Below are positions 52,234-61,323 of a stretch of 64,000 nt of DNA, piece by piece. The first letter of the stretch is position 1. The number at the start of each line of letters is the position of its first letter. The DNA is taken from assembly GCA_022354845.1 (NCBI GenBank), contig CP031970.1, positions 1,674,001 to 1,738,000 of the forward strand, in the 5' to 3' direction. The notes under the pieces are model-generated. The model was not told the DNA's origin. It saw only the letters and a list, made by a program, of their open reading frames with translations, and ran no database searches. Source of the stretch: Streptococcus suis (GTDB lineage: Bacteria; Bacillota; Bacilli; Lactobacillales; Streptococcaceae). Both the position numbers and the translations under genes were made by a program.

Positions 52234-52929
52234 TTATTGTAAGATAATCTGCGCAACTATAGGACTAATCACCACATACATGATGCCTGTAATCCCAATA
52301 GCTAAACCAGCCATCGCCCCTTGCGTATGCCCATATTTTATCGCTGTACCCGTTCCAATGGCATGTCCTGTTCCTCCCAAAGCAAGACCAACAGCTACCG
52401 GGTCTTCAATTTTTAGTAGCTTTAAAAAGACCGGACCAAGAACACTTGTCAGAATCCCTGTTGCAACAACGACTACAAGAGTAACAGTTGCTATTCCTTG
52501 CATTTTATCAGTAATACCAACAGCCATAGCAGTGGTGACAGATTTTGGAAAAAGAGAGATTGCTAGAAAAAAATCCATCCCAAACCATTTGGCAATCAGG
52601 GCAGTAAAGACAGTATTGACAATACAAGCAACAAAAATTCCCAATAAAATACTTCGAATGTGATGTTTCATCAGATGGAAAGAACGATATAAAGGAATTC
52701 CCAGAGCTACCGTTGAAGGCACAATAAGCATATTTAGATAGGAACCTCCTGCATAATATTCCTTATAGGAAATACCTGTCATTTTTAAAAAGACAATAAT
52801 CAATCCTGTAGCTACCAACAGTGGGGTAGTGATTGGATGAGGAAATCTCCGATAGATCAGCATTCCAATTAAATATGCTGCAATTGATAACATAATACCA
52901 AAAATAGGATTGGAAAAAAGGTCAGTCAT
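52234..52929 (-). CDS. lrgB: LrgB-family membrane protein
   Basis: The 231-residue protein (start MTDLFSNPIFGIM) has the LrgB core ITGISYKEYYAGGSYLNMLIVPSTVALGIPLYR, SLFPKSVTTAMAVGITDKM and GLALGGTGHAIGTGTA. With LrgA it forms a holin/antiholin-like system; recent work on related proteins supports pyruvate transport. Overlaps lrgA by 8 bases. Confidence 0.93.
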   Translation of the reverse strand: MTDLFSNPIFGIMLSIAAYLIGMLIYRRFPHPITTPLLVATGLIIVFLKMTGISYKEYYAGGSYLNMLIVPSTVALGIPLYRSFHLMKHHIRSILLGIFVACIVNTVFTALIAKWFGMDFFLAISLFPKSVTTAMAVGITDKMQGIATVTLVVVVATGILTSVLGPVFLKLLKIEDPVAVGLALGGTGHAIGTGTAIKYGHTQGAMAGLAIGITGIMYVVISPIVAQIILQ

Positions 52930-53302
52930 GCATTCCCTCCGCATCAATGTAGTCACCTTCAAACTTCTGCTTCACAAATTGAACAACAAAACCAATGACT
53001 AAGATATTTAAAAAAATGGCGCCTAAGATGACGATGATAATAGGAAGTAAATAATCTTTAATTGCATCAAATCTCTCCATAATCCCCACCGCTGCAGGCA
53101 AAAAAAGAATGGTCATGTTAGCCAGCAAAAAATTTCCAACCGTATTAATGTGGCGAAGACGAATTAATTTGAACTCTAGGGCTAAGAATAGGAGGATTAA
53201 ACCAATGATACTTCCCGGAATAGGAAGATGAAAAATAGTCGAAATAGCTTCCCCTAAAAATGAAAATACCAAAATAATCATAAACTGAACATATAATTTC
53301 AT
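52922..53302 (-). CDS. lrgA: LrgA/CidA-family holin-like protein
   Basis: The 126-residue protein (start MKLYVQFMIILVFSFLGE) has four helices and the family motif LPIPGSIIGLILLFLALEFKLIRL. Cooperates with LrgB. A cre-like ATAAAACGTTTACA at 53461-53474 lies about 160 bases upstream, in line with the known CcpA control of lrgAB in streptococci. Confidence 0.92.
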   Translation of the reverse strand: MKLYVQFMIILVFSFLGEAISTIFHLPIPGSIIGLILLFLALEFKLIRLRHINTVGNFLLANMTILFLPAAVGIMERFDAIKDYLLPIIIVILGAIFLNILVIGFVVQFVKQKFEGDYIDAEGMHD

Positions 53303-53460
53303 TCCACTCCTCCATTCAACTCCTGTGGCCGTTTGTACTACACGAATCATGTCCCTTACATTAACAATTCCTTCATTTCAGATAACCCTCACAGTATGAA
53401 ATCATAAAAATTGCTATTCCATACATTAAGTTTACTACTCTGAAATTATTTTTCAAGGTG

Positions 53461-53474
53461 ATAAAACGTTTACA
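53461..53474. promoter_or_regulatory. cre-like site between lrgA and padR
   Basis: ATAAAACGTTTACA matches the CcpA consensus except at the first two positions. It could control lrgAB, padR or both. Confidence 0.45.
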
Positions 53475-53523
53475 CCTGAAATCCCTTGAAAATAGTTTGC
53501 AGATATTTTTTACATATAAACGC

Positions 53524-53600
53524 TTGACAAGATTGGTTTACGGGTGTATATTTTATATATAGTGAAATTTGATATATAAAAGATAAAAGCATATATCAAA
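53524..53600 (+). promoter_or_regulatory. padR promoter and PadR-like palindrome
   Basis: TTGACA (53524-53529), 17-bp spacer, TATATT (53547-53552). Behind it TTTGATATAT-N13-ATATATCAAA (53568-53600) has perfect 10-bp arms and sits where a self-acting repressor would bind. Confidence 0.75.
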
Positions 53601-53643
53601 ATAATACCCAAGATTGCCAAAATAAGTGAGAGGAGTGACCGCC

Positions 53644-53970
53644 ATGCATTTTCCCGTTCCTGCTGTGCTGACAGAATTTCTCATCATGGCCATTTTAGAG
53701 TCAAATGATTCTTATGGTTATGAAATTTGTCAGACCATTAAGCTGATTGCCAACATCAAGGAGTCCGCCCTCTATCCCATCCTAAAGCGATTGGAGCAAA
53801 ATGACTTTTTAACGACCTACTCCCGTGAATACCAGGGAAGAATGAGGAAATATTATAGTTTGACCCAATTGGGGCACGAAGAATTGGTCCGATTAAAAGA
53901 TGACTGGGATACATATACTAACACGATAAACGGTATTATAGAAGGGAGCGTCCGTCATGACAAGAACTGA
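53644..53970 (+). CDS. PadR-family regulator
   Basis: The 108-residue protein (start MHFPVPAVLTEFL behind GAGGAG) has the PadR winged helix: FLIMAILESNDSYGYEICQTIKLIANIKESALYPILKRLEQNDFLTTYSREYQGRMRKYYSLTQLG. Its stop overlaps the DUF1700 gene. It likely represses its own operon through the palindrome at 53568-53600. Confidence 0.92.
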   Translation: MHFPVPAVLTEFLIMAILESNDSYGYEICQTIKLIANIKESALYPILKRLEQNDFLTTYSREYQGRMRKYYSLTQLGHEELVRLKDDWDTYTNTINGIIEGSVRHDKN

Positions 53971-54727
53971 ATACATGGCTCAATTGGAAAAATATTTGAA
54001 AAAATTGCCTCATAAAGAATTCCAAGAAGCCATTACTTTTTTCAATGAATATTTTGACGAAGCTGGTCCAGAAAAAGAAACCGCAATCATGGAGGAATTG
54101 GGTTCCCCGAAAGAAGCAGCCAGTGAGTTGATTACCAACATATTAAACCGCCATATTCAAGTTGAAGATGTTCAAGAAGTGGATGATGAATCAATCAACT
54201 ATAAACCACTATACATAGTAGCCGGTCTTGTCCTTGCCCTCTTACTATCTGTATTTTTCCTCATTATCGAACCCCTCTTTGGCATCGCTGGGATTTTTAT
54301 CACTTCGATTGCAGGAGCCTTTTACTTAGGAAAAAACTTTCAAGAAGTTAGAAAAGCAAAAAAAGTTATCTGGTTAGCCATGCTGGCCATCGTTACACTT
54401 CCAATTGCCATACCCGTTCTCCTTATCTTACTTGGTGCCTTAGTAGCTCTCGTCTTGCTAATAATTGGTTTCATCATGGGAGGATTCGTTCTCGGTGTCG
54501 GACTATTTGTCAGTGGAGGCTATCTTATCTGGGAAGGATTTAGTCTACTTTCACATGGCATCAGTGTATTCTTACTAGGATTCGGTAGTGGCTTAACCAT
54601 GTTAGGCGGAGCGGTATTAGTCTGTCTAGTTACTCTTATTTTTGCCTATTGGTCTTGGAGGCTCTGCTTACTGCAGAACTATCCATCGATAAACGAAAAC
54701 TTTTCTATTATGGAGAAAGCAACCTGA
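53957..54727 (+). CDS. DUF1700 (HAAS-type) membrane protein, C-terminus possibly altered
   Basis: The 256-residue protein starts TEYMAQLEKYLKKLPHKEFQEAITFFNEYFDEAG, the DUF1700 helical signalling domain, then several membrane helices (75-230). These proteins are standard partners of PadR regulators. The last 25 residues (LCLLQNYPSINENF) look unlike family ends and overlap by 79 bases a different frame that continues to 54945, suggesting a deletion or frameshift near 54660. Confidence 0.8.
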   Translation: MTRTEYMAQLEKYLKKLPHKEFQEAITFFNEYFDEAGPEKETAIMEELGSPKEAASELITNILNRHIQVEDVQEVDDESINYKPLYIVAGLVLALLLSVFFLIIEPLFGIAGIFITSIAGAFYLGKNFQEVRKAKKVIWLAMLAIVTLPIAIPVLLILLGALVALVLLIIGFIMGGFVLGVGLFVSGGYLIWEGFSLLSHGISVFLLGFGSGLTMLGGAVLVCLVTLIFAYWSWRLCLLQNYPSINENFSIMEKAT

Positions 54728-54945
54728 CGGATGAAGAAATTGGGAATCTCATAAAAGAAGATGCCAATTTACAGGAACAATTAAAAGAGATTGGAATCTT
54801 CCCTGAGGGCGTTTATAAGGACCAAAGAGTTACCGTTGGAGACACCAAACAAACTTTTACAAGTGGGAAAAAAGATAGCAAGAATAAATTGACTATTACT
54901 TCCACAAATGGAGTCATTCAGCTTGGTAAAGAATGGTCGCCCTAA
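54649..54945 (+). pseudogene. Remnant of the third gene of the PadR operon
   Basis: A frame with no ribosome site encodes AELSIDKRKLFYYGESNLTDEEIGNLIKEDANLQ and then VTVGDTKQTFTSGKKDSKNKLTITSTNGVIQLG, whose end resembles the last strands of the DUF4097 adhesin-like repeat proteins that usually follow padR and DUF1700. No signal peptide or start region remains. The link to DUF4097 is tentative. Confidence 0.4.
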
Positions 54946-54951
54946 ACACTG

Positions 54952-54998
54952 GCAGATATCGTCTAGATACATTACTGAATAATATCTGCTTTTTTTAC
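54952..54998 (+). terminator. Terminator of the padR operon
   Basis: GCAGATAT (54952-54959) and ATATCTGC (54982-54989), followed by a T-run. Confidence 0.75.
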
Positions 54999-55035
54999 CA
55001 AAAAGACTCAATCACACACTAAGGAGGACTCATTT

Positions 55036-55542
55036 ATGTCTACTAAACCTCTTCAGATTTACTCCTATGATCTCTTGAAAGAACGAGGTGTTCAACTTGA
55101 GGATATTGCTGACCTAGTCATGCATCTACAAAATAAGTATATCCCACATTTGACACAATCAGAATGCCTAGAAAACGTTGAGGCAGTATTAACGAAGCGA
55201 GAGGTACAAAACGCAATTATTACTGGAATCGAATTGGATAAATTGGCTGAACAAGGAGCACTTTCTCAACCCCTTCAGTCTATTCTGATGACAGATGAGG
55301 GGTTGTATGGAATTGATGAAATTATGGGATTGTCAATTGTAAATCTTTACGGTACGATTGGCTTTACCAACTATGGATATTTAGACAAATCAAAACCAGG
55401 AATCATCGCCAAACTAAATAGCAAGGATGGGGTGCATTGCCATACTTTTCTAGACGATATCGTTTGCGCAATTGCAGCCGCTGCTGCTAGTCGAATCGCA
55501 CATAACGACCCCGATAAAAGTGCAATTACCAACCAAAATTAA
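55036..55542 (+). CDS. Phosphatidylglycerophosphatase A family protein (YutG type)
   Basis: The 168-residue protein has the PgpA core: YDLLKERGVQLEDIADLVMHLQNKYIPHLTQSECLENVEAVLTKREVQNAIITGIELDKLAEQG and HTFLDDIVCAIAAAAASRIAH. The Gram-positive YutG branch is soluble and its substrate is uncertain. TAAGGAGGACTC precedes the ATG. Single gene. Confidence 0.88.
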   Translation: MSTKPLQIYSYDLLKERGVQLEDIADLVMHLQNKYIPHLTQSECLENVEAVLTKREVQNAIITGIELDKLAEQGALSQPLQSILMTDEGLYGIDEIMGLSIVNLYGTIGFTNYGYLDKSKPGIIAKLNSKDGVHCHTFLDDIVCAIAAAAASRIAHNDPDKSAITNQN

Positions 55543-55544
55543 CT

Positions 55545-55583
55545 GAAAAACCAACTGTCCACATTGTGAGCAGTTGGTTTTCT
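55545..55583. terminator. Bidirectional terminator
   Basis: AAAACCAACTG and CAGTTGGTTTT arms with a 13-base loop separate pgpA-like and yhgE-like genes. Confidence 0.85.
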
Positions 55584-55585
55584 AA

Positions 55586-58042
55586 TTATTCATTATTCTG
55601 ATTATAAATCAAAAGACCTAATCCCATGAAGCCTGCTAAGAAGAGGCTCAGCATCCAAACTTGATGACTACTATTTCCAACCATAGAAATGGTTTGACGA
55701 AGACCTGAAACAGAATACGTCATTGGAAGATAAGGCTGAATCACTTTGAAAAACTGAGGGCTAAGCTCGATTGGATAAGTACCAGCACTGGAACCTAATT
55801 GTAGTAGTAACAGAATCAAACTTGCGAATGAACCAAAACGATTATTCCAGCCCACCAAGGCAGTAACGAGTGCCATAAAGGTCCATGAGGCCAAAAGGAT
55901 TAATCCCAAGGTTGCCATTGGATGAGCCGGATCAACCCCAATTAACAGAAGAACTCCATATAAAATCAGTGCTGCCAGACTGGCAATTGCACCATTCAAT
56001 AAGAGTTTCCCTTTAGCCCAATCCCAACGATTTTTGTAGGAACGATTATCAATGTGTTTGACAAAAATAACATTCGTAGATAAGGCTGCAACCATTAGTG
56101 CGACAGATACCATATAAGGAGCCATTCCGACACCGTTGGTCTTCACATCATCTTGGTCACTGTGTTCCAAGGTGACTGGTTGAGAAACTGCTTGTGCATT
56201 TTTGTCTTCTACAGAGATGACTGATAGTTGTTGACTGGCTGAACTGAGTGAATTTGTTAAGGTTTCACTGCCGACAAGTAGGGTCGAAATACCACTTGTC
56301 AAGGTTTGCCCACCACTAGCTAATTGATCCGCACCAGCAATTAATTGCTGACTACCAGAAGCCAGTTGCCCTGAACCGCTGACAAGTTGACTAGAGTTAG
56401 CAGCTAAGGTTGCCAATCCTGATGTTAACTGGCTACCTCCAGATTGGATACTACTGTTGTTAGCAACCAACTGAGCTCCACCCTCTGCTAGTTGGGCAAC
56501 ACCTGCTGTATATGCTGTCACCCCTGACATGAGTTGACTAGCTCCACTTGACAGTTGCGTTTGAAGTTGACTCACACCACTCGTCAAGGCTTGAGTTCCT
56601 GGTAGAACTTGCTGGTTCAAAGCTGTGTTGACCTGACTCAAGCCACTTGATAGGTTTTTAATGGCTGTTGTAGCACCTGGCAATGCCTGATTGGCAGCCG
56701 TGTTGATCTGACCGACAGCTGATTGCAATTGACCTAACTGCGTTCCAAGACCAGAAAGACTTTGTAGACTAGATAAGGCTTGACTCAGTTGAGATAATTG
56801 GCCCAAAATCGTTTGGGCTGCTGCCACTGTTGTAGAAGGCGAATTTTGGAGGGCTCCAACCAATTCAGCTTGCTGATCAGCTGTCAAGCTTTGATAGGTA
56901 GCCGTTGCTTGTAAGGCTGCAATGCTGGCTGTTTTATCGGCTTGTGCTGCAGTTAACAATCCTTGAGCTTGAGCACCCATCTCCGTCAAGAGACTAGATA
57001 GAGAAGTGGTATTCACTGCAACTCCTCCGATACTTGATAGGCTATCATTTAAATGGTTGATGGCCACTTGCAACTGAGGAAGCCCTGTCAATAAGGCCTG
57101 TATCTGACTAGACTGTTCGGCAGACAAACTAGTTGAACTAGCGAGTTGCTCCAAGCCTGCCTGCAATTGATTGGCTCCTGTTACCAGTTGTTCAACCTGG
57201 CCTGCTCCTGATTGTAATTGTCCCACCCCAGCGATGAGCTGAGAGGAATTGGCATTTAATTGCTCTGCACCTGAAGCAAGACTAGCTACCCCATTTGTGT
57301 AGGTTGTTAAGCCGCTGGACAGTGTTTGACTTCCTGAAGCAGCCTGATTGACTCCATCTGTGTAAGACACAACTCCAGTGGCCAATTGGTTTGCTCCTGT
57401 CACAAGTGATTGACCTGATGAAGATAAGGTAGATAGGCCTGATGATAGAGTCTGACTTCCGGTTTCTAATTGACTAGCTCCATCTGTCAATTGTTGACTT
57501 CCATCTGCCGCCTCAACCATACCAGATTGAATCTCTCCCATGCTGTCAAAAACAGCCGAGGTGTATGTTTCGGTAATCGTCTCTGAAACAGATGCTTTCA
57601 ATTTTTCCATGGCTGATTCGCCCATCTTAGAAGCGACAAAGCTGTGACCTTTAGAGGTTTGATAGGAAATTGTTAGATGCTCTGGCTGGTCCGTTAAGAG
57701 ACTAGAAGCTTTTTCTGACAAATCTTCTGGTAGGGTAATGACCATATAATAGTCCCCTTCTTCCAAACCACTTTCTGCATCTTTTTCTGATACAAAGTGG
57801 AAATCCAGACTCTTGCTTTCTTTCATATTATCCACCATATCATCACCAATGGTTAAGGTTTTATCTTGAAAGGTTGCAGACTGATCTTGGTTTACAACTG
57901 CTACAGGTAGCTGATCCAATCGTCCATAAGGATCCCACATAGAGGTTAGGAAACTAACATTGTATAAGGCCGGGACACAAGCTATACCAATAATGGTAAT
58001 CAAGGTCATTGGTCTAGTGAAAAAATTCTTTACTTTTTCTGA
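55586..58042 (-). CDS. YhgE/Pip-domain membrane protein with long repeat-rich ectodomain
   Basis: The 818-residue protein (start MSEKVKNFFTRPMTLI) has an N-terminal helix, the conserved YhgE domain DPYGRLDQLPVAVVNQDQSATFQDKTLTIGDDMVDNMKES, then about 450 residues of 7/11-residue repeats (LxxGxxxLxxG, as in QLTDGASQLETGSQTLSSGL) that form a long coiled coil, and five C-terminal helices (ABC-2-like). This family includes phage infection protein Pip and type VII secretion partner YueB-like proteins. It is opposed by a TetR gene with a shared operator. Confidence 0.9.
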   Translation of the reverse strand, partial: SEKVKNFFTRPMTLITIIGIACVPALYNVSFLTSMWDPYGRLDQLPVAVVNQDQSATFQDKTLTIGDDMVDNMKESKSLDFHFVSEKDAESGLEEGDYYMVITLPEDLSEKASSLLTDQPEHLTISYQTSKGHSFVASKMGESAMEKLKASVSETITETYTSAVFDSMGEIQSGMVEAADGSQQLTDGASQLETGSQTLSSGLSTLSSSGQSLVTGANQLATGVVSYTDGVNQAASGSQTLSSGLTTYTNGVASLASGAEQLNANSSQLIAGVGQLQSGAGQVEQLVTGANQLQAGLEQLASSTSLSAEQSSQIQALLTGLPQLQVAINHLNDSLSSIGGVAVNTTSLSSLLTEMGAQAQGLLTAAQADKTASIAALQATATYQSLTADQQAELVGALQNSPSTTVAAAQTILGQLSQLSQALSSLQSLSGLGTQLGQLQSAVGQINTAANQALPGATTAIKNLSSGLSQVNTALNQQVLPGTQALTSGVSQLQTQLSSGASQLMSGVTAYTAGVAQLAEGGAQLVANNSSIQSGGSQLTSGLATLAANSSQLVSGSGQLASGSQQLIAGADQLASGGQTLTSGISTLLVGSETLTNSLSSASQQLSVISVEDKNAQAVSQPVTLEHSDQDDVKTNGVGMAPYMVSVALMVAALSTNVIFVKHIDNRSYKNRWDWAKGKLLLNGAIASLAALILYGVLLLIGVDPAHPMATLGLILLASWTFMALVTALVGWNNRFGSFASLILLLLQLGSSAGTYPIELSPQFFKVIQPYLPMTYSVSGLRQTISMVGNSSHQVWMLSLFLAGFMGLGLLIYNQNNE

Positions 58043-58128
58043 CATAATAACTCCTTTAGACATCCTGTCCAAAAACTGATAAAATACATTATACAAGTAT
58101 CATTTTCAAAATCAAGTAGGAAGAATCG

Positions 58129-58151
58129 TTTTTAGACAATGTGTCTAAAAA
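58129..58151. promoter_or_regulatory. Operator between the YhgE-like gene and its TetR regulator
   Basis: TTTTTAGACA-ATG-TGTCTAAAAA, perfect 10-bp arms, 18 bases before the regulator start. Confidence 0.78.
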
Positions 58152-58169
58152 TGTTCAAAAGGAGAAAAT

Positions 58170-58703
58170 ATGGGAACAGATAATCGAAAAGAACGAACTC
58201 GTCAAGCCATTTTAGAAGCAATGGTGACTTGCTTAGAAACTCAAGGATTTAATGAGATTACAACCACCCATCTCGCTCAGACAGCAGGAATTAGTCGCTC
58301 TAGTTTTTATACCCACTATAAGGATAAATATGAATTGATTGACTCCTACCAACAAGGCTTATTTCACAAGTTAGAGACCATATTTGATCGCTATGATGGA
58401 AATCGACAGTCCTCTTTCTTAGAAATTTTTGAACTACTCTACCGTGAAAAATTATTGTCATCCTTACTGACCCATAACGGAACTCAAGAAATCCAAAATT
58501 TCCTCATCAATAAAGTTAGATTATTGATCGCAAACGATTTAGCTGAACGTTTGGGAAAAGAAGATTTATCACCACTTGAAAACGAGTACCGAAGCATTTA
58601 TTTTTCACATGCCTTCTTTGGAATCATTCAAGTATGGATAAAAAATGGGAAGCAAGAATCTCCTCAATATATGACCGATTTCCTTATTAAAATGTTGCCG
58701 TAA
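58170..58703 (+). CDS. TetR/AcrR family regulator
   Basis: The 177-residue protein has the TetR HTH RTRQAILEAMVTCLETQGFNEITTTHLAQTAGISRSSFYTHYKDKYELIDSY and a C-terminal region of the TetR_C type found next to YhgE genes. AAAGGAG precedes the ATG. It probably represses the YhgE-like gene and itself via 58129-58151. Confidence 0.9.
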   Translation: MGTDNRKERTRQAILEAMVTCLETQGFNEITTTHLAQTAGISRSSFYTHYKDKYELIDSYQQGLFHKLETIFDRYDGNRQSSFLEIFELLYREKLLSSLLTHNGTQEIQNFLINKVRLLIANDLAERLGKEDLSPLENEYRSIYFSHAFFGIIQVWIKNGKQESPQYMTDFLIKMLP

Positions 58704-58783
58704 TGCTTCATTTTTCGTTCCAAATCTCCTTAATTGTGTTATACTAAATGTTGCGCAAACGTTTTCAGTGAGGAGATTCAGAT

Positions 58784-59767
58784 ATGATTCAAGCAGAGCA
58801 TCTATCAAAAACTTATTCAGTTATAGATAAAGAAGTCGGTTTAAAAGGATCAATTAAAGCCTTTTTCAAACCAAAGAAAAAATTAATTCCAGCGGTTCAA
58901 GACATTTCCTTGCAAGTTGAGAAAGGAGAAATTATTGGATATATTGGCTCAAATGGTTCTGGTAAGTCAACCACAATCAAAATGTTAACTGGAGTCTTAT
59001 TTCCTGACCAAGGACAAGTCCGCATCAACGGGTTGAACCCACAAGAGCAGCGTAAGGAAGTGAATAAGCAAATTGGCGTCCTCTTTGGGCAAAAATCGCA
59101 TCTTGATTGGAATTTACCCGTACAGGAATCTTTTATTCTACACGCCAAAATTTATGATGTTCCAGATCAGCTATTTAAAGAGAGATTAACTGTCTTGATT
59201 GACTTATTGGATTTGTCAGACATCATGAAGCAACCTATCCGTAATCTATCTTTAGGACAACGAGTTCGCTGTGAATTTGCAGCTATCTTTATTCACCAAC
59301 CTGCCGTTGTCTTTTTGGACGAACCGACCATCGGCTTGGATGCCAGCGTAAAGGAGACTATTCGCTCCTTTATTCGCTACATGAATCAGCAATATCAAAC
59401 CACCTTTTTGATTACTTCCCACGATATGAAGGACATTGAGAGTCTCTGTGAGCGGATTTTCATCATTGATAAAGGCAAAAAAGTTTACGATGGTTCTCTG
59501 ACCATTCTAAAAGAACGGTTTTCCACTATCAAAACCATCCTTTTTTCCACAGAAAAACCAATTGAACAGGACTTACAATTGGAAGGCTTGGAATTTGTTT
59601 GTAAAGATGATTTTCACTTTGAAATTCACTACCAAAGTAAATTTTGGACCAGTGCTCAGGTGATTGAGCAAGTCTTCAATCACTTTACTGTGGAAGATGT
59701 TACCATGAAAGAATTGGAAATTGAAACCATGGTCCGCCAAATTTATGAGGAGGGTATTCATGCGTAA
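58784..59767 (+). CDS. ABC transporter ATPase (YbhF/DUF990-associated type)
   Basis: The 327-residue ATPase has a long insertion before Walker A (VGLKGSIKAFFKPKKKLIPAVQDIS), Walker A IGSNGSGKSTTIKMLTGVLFP, Q-loop FGQKSHLDWNLPVQESF, signature LSLGQRVRCEFAAIF and Walker B VVFLDEPTIGLDASVKE. This subtype always pairs with two DUF990-type permeases, which follow at once. A cre-like AAACGTTTTCA lies just upstream (58756-58766). Confidence 0.92.
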   Translation: MIQAEHLSKTYSVIDKEVGLKGSIKAFFKPKKKLIPAVQDISLQVEKGEIIGYIGSNGSGKSTTIKMLTGVLFPDQGQVRINGLNPQEQRKEVNKQIGVLFGQKSHLDWNLPVQESFILHAKIYDVPDQLFKERLTVLIDLLDLSDIMKQPIRNLSLGQRVRCEFAAIFIHQPAVVFLDEPTIGLDASVKETIRSFIRYMNQQYQTTFLITSHDMKDIESLCERIFIIDKGKKVYDGSLTILKERFSTIKTILFSTEKPIEQDLQLEGLEFVCKDDFHFEIHYQSKFWTSAQVIEQVFNHFTVEDVTMKELEIETMVRQIYEEGIHA

Positions 59768-60539
59768 ATATTTCTATATGACCCGCCTGACTATGATGAC
59801 TGCCATGCAATACAAGGCTTTCTTTCTAGCAACCTTCGTTTCACTGGCAGTGAAGATCTTGGTGGCTCTCTATGTCTGGAAAACTATTTTCTTTACTCAA
59901 TCTGAAGTCAACGGTTTTACCTTGCAGACTTTTACCACTTATATTATTTTCGCGAATTTACTAGCCAGTTTGAATTCTTTCTCACTGGGTGAAGATTTAT
60001 CTTATAGTATTTTGAAAGGGAGCATTGCTGGAGAATTTCTCAGACCCTACTCCTTTATCCTAGCCCTCTTTTTCAAAGATTTAGGAAATAAACTGTTGGA
60101 ACTCTTTAAATTTGGACTAGTATTTATCGGAATCTTGCTTGTTCATCAAGATTTCTATTTGCCTGATGGTAAAACATTACTCCTTTTTCTCGTCAGCTCC
60201 ATCCTCGGCATGTTTATCGTCCAGCTACTTGATATGGCTTTTGGATTTTTGGCTTTTTTTACAGTCAACGCTTGGGGCGTTATGCTCTTGAGAACCGGTC
60301 TCTTCAATCTAGCCTCTGGAGCACTCTTGCCACTCAGCTTTTATCCAAAGGCCGTGGAAAACTTTTTAAAGCTATTGCCCTATAATTATGCTGTTAATGT
60401 CCCTATCTCCATTTTACTTGGGCAAGAAAGCGATCTAAGGGCTTTGGGCTTGCAAGTTCTTTGGATACCTTTTCTCGCTATTTTTATTGTAGGCCTTTGG
60501 TCTCAAGCCAAACGACGCATTGTCATTTTTGGAGGTTAA
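59760..60539 (+). CDS. ABC-2 family permease, first of a pair
   Basis: The 259-residue protein (start MRKYFYMTRLTMMTAMQYKAFF, overlapping the ATPase gene by 8 bases) has six helices and the motif RTGLFNLASGALLPLSFYPKAVENFLKLLPYNYAVNVPISILLG near the end, typical of these permeases. It probably forms a heterodimer with the next gene's product. The substrate is unknown. Confidence 0.88.
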   Translation: MRKYFYMTRLTMMTAMQYKAFFLATFVSLAVKILVALYVWKTIFFTQSEVNGFTLQTFTTYIIFANLLASLNSFSLGEDLSYSILKGSIAGEFLRPYSFILALFFKDLGNKLLELFKFGLVFIGILLVHQDFYLPDGKTLLLFLVSSILGMFIVQLLDMAFGFLAFFTVNAWGVMLLRTGLFNLASGALLPLSFYPKAVENFLKLLPYNYAVNVPISILLGQESDLRALGLQVLWIPFLAIFIVGLWSQAKRRIVIFGG

Positions 60540-60540
60540 C

Positions 60541-61323
60541 ATGAAAAAATATATCAGCCTCTACTTGTATAATATCAAAGTCTTCATGATGGCTCAGATG
60601 TCATTTCGCGTGGACTTCTTTATCGGGCTCTTCTCCTCTTTGATTGAACAAATTGTCTATCTCATTTTCCTCAACATTCTCTTTGGAAACATTAAGGAAA
60701 TTGCCGGTTTCAATTACGGCCAAATGCTTTTCATCTATGGAATTGCAACAGTCGGTCGATCTATTCACTTAATTTTCTTTGATAATCTTTGGGTATTTGG
60801 TAGTCGCTATATCCGACAGGGAGAATTTGAACGACTCATATTGATGCCTGTCAATCCACTCTTTCAACTCATTTGTGAACGAATTCAGCCACAAGGAATT
60901 GGAACGACGCTTATCGGTTCCATTGCCCTCTTTCAAGCTTCCAAAGAACTTGGCCTGGAATGGAGTCTTGGCAAACTAATCTTACTCATTTTTATTACAA
61001 TTTGTATTGGCCTACTCTATGCAGCAATACAGCTTGGACCTACTGCTCTAGCTTTTTGGATTGTAGAGTCTTTTCCATTAACTATGGGTATTTTTGCCCT
61101 CAATCAGATGGCTCAATATCCTCTAAATATCTATCCAAAAATCATTCAAATTCTTCTGATATTTGTCTTTCCTTACGCCTTTACAGCTTATTTCCCAGCA
61201 CTCTATTTTTTAGATTTATCTATGTGGGGACTGGCCTTGCCACTTGTCCTTATCGTCATATTTAGCATCAATTACAAAATCTTCCGCTACGGCATGACCA
61301 AATTCACCAGTGTAGGTGGTTAA
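60541..61323 (+). CDS. ABC-2 family permease, second of a pair
   Basis: The 260-residue protein (start MKKYISLYLYNIKVFMMAQMSFRVDFF behind TTGGAGG) has six helices and the family segment LWVFGSRYIRQGEFERLILMPVNPLFQLICERIQPQ. It starts 1 base after the stop of its partner. The three genes form a complete exporter. Confidence 0.88.
   Translation: MKKYISLYLYNIKVFMMAQMSFRVDFFIGLFSSLIEQIVYLIFLNILFGNIKEIAGFNYGQMLFIYGIATVGRSIHLIFFDNLWVFGSRYIRQGEFERLILMPVNPLFQLICERIQPQGIGTTLIGSIALFQASKELGLEWSLGKLILLIFITICIGLLYAAIQLGPTALAFWIVESFPLTMGIFALNQMAQYPLNIYPKIIQILLIFVFPYAFTAYFPALYFLDLSMWGLALPLVLIVIFSINYKIFRYGMTKFTSVGG

Noticed and set aside
52199..52237. Possible att site or IS end between FNT and lrgB
   Set aside because: It is a simple bidirectional terminator with A/T runs on both sides.
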